Shown in pieces: positions 7,069-8,864 of a DNA stretch of 8,864 nucleotides. The notes below the pieces were generated by a model. It was not told the DNA's origin, ran no database searches, and saw nothing but the letters and a program-made list of their open reading frames with translations. Every line of letters begins with the position of its first letter. Position 1 is the first letter of the stretch. The DNA is from an uncultured Clostridia bacterium (GTDB lineage Bacteria; Bacillota_A; Clostridia; Christensenellales; Aristaeellaceae): positions 1 to 8,864 of the forward strand of contig CAMJTZ010000072.1 in assembly GCA_946408865.1 (NCBI GenBank), in the 5' to 3' direction. The position numbers were made by a program, and so were the translations under genes.

Positions 7069-7098
7069 ATGACATTCTCCATGTTCTTTTCGTAGAAT
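7069..7098 (+). promoter_or_regulatory. Promoter of the permease operon
   Basis: ATGACA at 7069-7074 matches the -35 consensus at five of six positions. TAGAAT at 7093-7098 matches the -10 at five of six, and the spacer is 18 bases. Transcription should begin near 7105 and give a leader of about 36 bases before ATG at 7141. GATAAT at 7065-7070 is an alternative -10 but has no fitting -35. Confidence 0.55.
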
Positions 7099-7140
7099 TT
7101 AAGCACCAGATAGGACAAAGCAAAGGAGGCGGACCTTTCC

Positions 7141-8112
7141 ATGACCCTGACAAAAGCACAGGCCGGTTCCGGCCCCCGTTTCCGCCGGACCTCGTCCGCT
7201 TCCCGGAAAAAAGCGTTCTGGCTGACCACCATGATGCTGCCCGGCGCGGTCTGGCTGCTGCTGATCCGGTATCTTCCCATGTTCGGGATCGTGATTGCTT
7301 TCAAAAACTACCGTGCTTTCCGTCCCAACACCTTTTGGAACAATATCGTGAAGAGCGAGTTTGTCGGACTGAAGAACTTCGAATTCCTGAATTCTCCCGA
7401 TACCGGCATCATGATCCGGAACACCCTGGGCTACAACCTGCTCTGGATTCTTCTGGGCCTGGTCATCTCGGTCGCCTTCGCGATCATGATGAGCGAACTG
7501 AGCTCCCGTTTCCTGGCCAAATCCTACCAGACCATGATGTTCTTCCCCTACTTCCTCTCCTGGGTTGTGGCCAGCTACTTCGTCCTCGCCTTCCTGGATC
7601 CGACCAGCGGCATGATTCCCTTCATGCAGAAAGCTTCCGGCCAGAAGGTCACCAATTTCTATCACGATACGACCTGGTGGCCCCTGATTCTGACGATCTG
7701 CAGCCTTTGGAAAAACCTCGGCTATTCCTCCGTACTGTATCTGGCGGCCATCACCGGCATCGATACCACGCAGTATGAAGCCGCCGCGGTGGACGGTGCC
7801 AGCAAGTGGCAGCAGATCTGGCACGTAACGCTGCCGGGCATCCGTCCGATGATCGTCATTCTGCTGATCATGAATATCGGAAAAATCTTCAATGCGGATT
7901 TCGGGCTTTTCTACAACGTTCCCCAGAATTCCGGCTCGCTCTACCCCGTCACCCAGGTTGTGGACACCTACGTATACAGGGCCTACGCGAACACGCATAA
8001 CCTGGGGATGAGTTCGGCCGCCGGTTTCCTGCAGAGCGCTGTCGGCCTGGTCTGCATCGTCGGCGCCAACGCGCTGGTCCGGAAAATCGATCCGGAAAGT
8101 TCCCTGTTCTGA
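7141..8112 (+). CDS. ABC sugar transporter permease, LplB type
   Basis: A 323-residue integral membrane permease of the MalF-like class. About six membrane segments can be seen near 27-52, 92-117, 130-152, 180-205, 233-250 and 290-312. The cytoplasmic EAA loop that docks on the ATPase is at 213-232 (EAAAVDGA, then LP). The N-terminal GAVWLLLIRYLPMFGIVIAFKNY-like region and QTMMFFPYFLSW are typical of LplB-type permeases for complex carbohydrates. AAAGGAGG at 7122-7129 lies eleven bases before the ATG, a slightly long spacing with no better start nearby. It is followed after 15 bases by the second permease, and the two should form the heterodimeric channel. No ATPase is nearby; in Firmicutes such importers often share a general MsmX-like ATPase encoded elsewhere. 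Divergent placement beside the phosphorylase suggests that the phosphorylase substrate is the cargo. Confidence 0.94.
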   Translation: MTLTKAQAGSGPRFRRTSSASRKKAFWLTTMMLPGAVWLLLIRYLPMFGIVIAFKNYRAFRPNTFWNNIVKSEFVGLKNFEFLNSPDTGIMIRNTLGYNLLWILLGLVISVAFAIMMSELSSRFLAKSYQTMMFFPYFLSWVVASYFVLAFLDPTSGMIPFMQKASGQKVTNFYHDTTWWPLILTICSLWKNLGYSSVLYLAAITGIDTTQYEAAAVDGASKWQQIWHVTLPGIRPMIVILLIMNIGKIFNADFGLFYNVPQNSGSLYPVTQVVDTYVYRAYANTHNLGMSSAAGFLQSAVGLVCIVGANALVRKIDPESSLF

Positions 8113-8127
8113 AAGGAGGCGAAAGAT

Positions 8128-8864
8128 ATGACAGCCGTCACCCCGTCCGCCCGGAAGAAGATGAAAGCCGGTTCCTTTTCCCTGAACCGTTTCGGCACCG
8201 GAACTCAGGCGCTGTTTCACGTGCTCCTGCTGCTCTTCTCCCTGCTGTGCATTATCCCGTTCATTTTCGTCATCATCATCGCCTTCTCCTCGGAGGACAG
8301 TATCCGCCAGATCGGCTATTCCTTCACGCCCGCTTCCTGGAGCACGGAAGCCTTCACCTACACTTTCCGGCTGGGTAACGCCCTGTGGAGAAGCTATTTC
8401 AACTCCTTCCTGATTACGATCGTCGGCACCGTGCTCAGCGTTTCCATGACCATCCTTTACGCTTACCCCCTGTACCGCAGGGATTTCCGTTTCCGGGGAT
8501 TCTTCAACTTCCTCAGCTTCTTTACGATGATTTTCGGCGGCGGCCTGGTTCCCACCTACGTCATCTGCAAGAGCGTTCTGGGCCTCAGCGACAATTACGC
8601 CGCGCTGATTGTTCCCATGCTCTTCAGCCCGTTCAACGTGATTATTATGCGAACCTTCCTGCAGACGACCGTCCCGCCGGAACTGATCGAAGCCGCCACC
8701 ATTGACGGAAGCGGAGAATACTCAACGCTGCTGCGGATTGTCCTGCCGGTGGTCAAACCCGGCATCGCAACGATTGCCCTGCTGGTTTCCCTGGCCTACT
8801 GGAACGAATGGTTCCTGTCCCTGCTGTACCTGAACAAGAACATGTCCGTCATGCCCCTGCAGTA
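8128..8864 (+). CDS. ABC sugar transporter permease, YtcP type (3' end outside window)
   Basis: The first 245 residues of a MalG-like permease, open to the right edge. TM1 is near 29-53, followed by the FSSEDSIRQIGYSF segment that marks YtcP-type permeases, and further membrane segments near 92-113, 126-148, 156-176 and 210-232. The EAA loop is at 188-207 (EAATIDGSGE, then VLP). The visible end, SVMPLQ, is where family members have some 50 more residues. The start is ATG at 8128, with AAAGGAGG at 8112-8119 eight bases upstream, overlapping the stop of the first permease. It pairs with that permease. In loci of this kind a large lipoprotein binding protein commonly follows, which would lie beyond the window. 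Confidence 0.94.
   Translation, partial: MTAVTPSARKKMKAGSFSLNRFGTGTQALFHVLLLLFSLLCIIPFIFVIIIAFSSEDSIRQIGYSFTPASWSTEAFTYTFRLGNALWRSYFNSFLITIVGTVLSVSMTILYAYPLYRRDFRFRGFFNFLSFFTMIFGGGLVPTYVICKSVLGLSDNYAALIVPMLFSPFNVIIMRTFLQTTVPPELIEAATIDGSGEYSTLLRIVLPVVKPGIATIALLVSLAYWNEWFLSLLYLNKNMSVMPLQ

Noticed and set aside
7122..7138. AAAGG...CCTTT stem that could hide the ribosome binding site of the first permease
   Set aside because: Only five pairs, three of them A-T, with a seven-base loop: too weak to call a regulatory hairpin.
6784..7159. Small minus-strand frames in the divergent spacer (6784-6969 and 6887-7159)
   Set aside because: They overlap the phosphorylase start or the first permease codons and the mapped promoter elements, and no convincing ribosome binding site or family resemblance is seen.
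7099..8220. A 373-codon minus-strand open frame opposite the first permease
   Set aside because: It is antisense to a permease with clear membrane segments and an EAA loop. The predicted protein is rich in Gly, Asp, Gln and His and has no hydrophobic core pattern or known motif.

Overview
The window looks like part of a GC-rich Clostridia-type Firmicute, probably a gut or rumen fibre degrader. The reasons are strong AGGAGG-type ribosome binding sites, an LplB/YtcP-type sugar importer, a YesM-type sensor kinase and a GH94 phosphorylase. No species can be named from the sequence alone. There are no RNA genes, CRISPR arrays or insertion sequences, and nearly every base is in a gene except one 314-base divergent spacer.

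Layout. On the minus strand, reading leftwards from about 6826, four tightly packed genes form one apparent operon: a GH94 phosphorylase that closely resembles N,N'-diacetylchitobiose phosphorylase (6826-4406); an alpha-D-phosphohexomutase (4409-2988, ATGA overlap); a YesM-type membrane histidine kinase (2958-1216); and a lipoprotein solute-binding protein (1219-14, ATGA overlap with the kinase). A ribosome binding site and an ATG in the last bases of the left edge suggest that a fifth gene follows. On the plus strand, two ABC sugar permeases start from the other side of the spacer (7141-8112 and 8128 to beyond the right edge).

How the parts fit. The permeases would import a disaccharide or short oligosaccharide, most likely chitobiose or a related beta-1,4-glycoside. 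The phosphorylase would split it with inorganic phosphate into a sugar 1-phosphate (GlcNAc-1-P if the specificity call is right) and a free sugar. The mutase would turn the 1-phosphate into the 6-phosphate for central metabolism, saving one ATP. The kinase and the binding protein coupled to it look like the sensing arm. The ATPase, the response regulator and probably a second, larger binding protein for transport are not in the window.

The spacer 6827-7140 holds a perfect extended -10 promoter facing the phosphorylase operon, a good sigma-70/A-type promoter facing the permeases, and a cluster of TTGCC/GGCAA elements and dyads just upstream of both. These are candidate sites for a shared regulator. 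The most interesting ideas are the kinase-coupled binding protein as a dedicated sugar sensor and this shared operator cluster.
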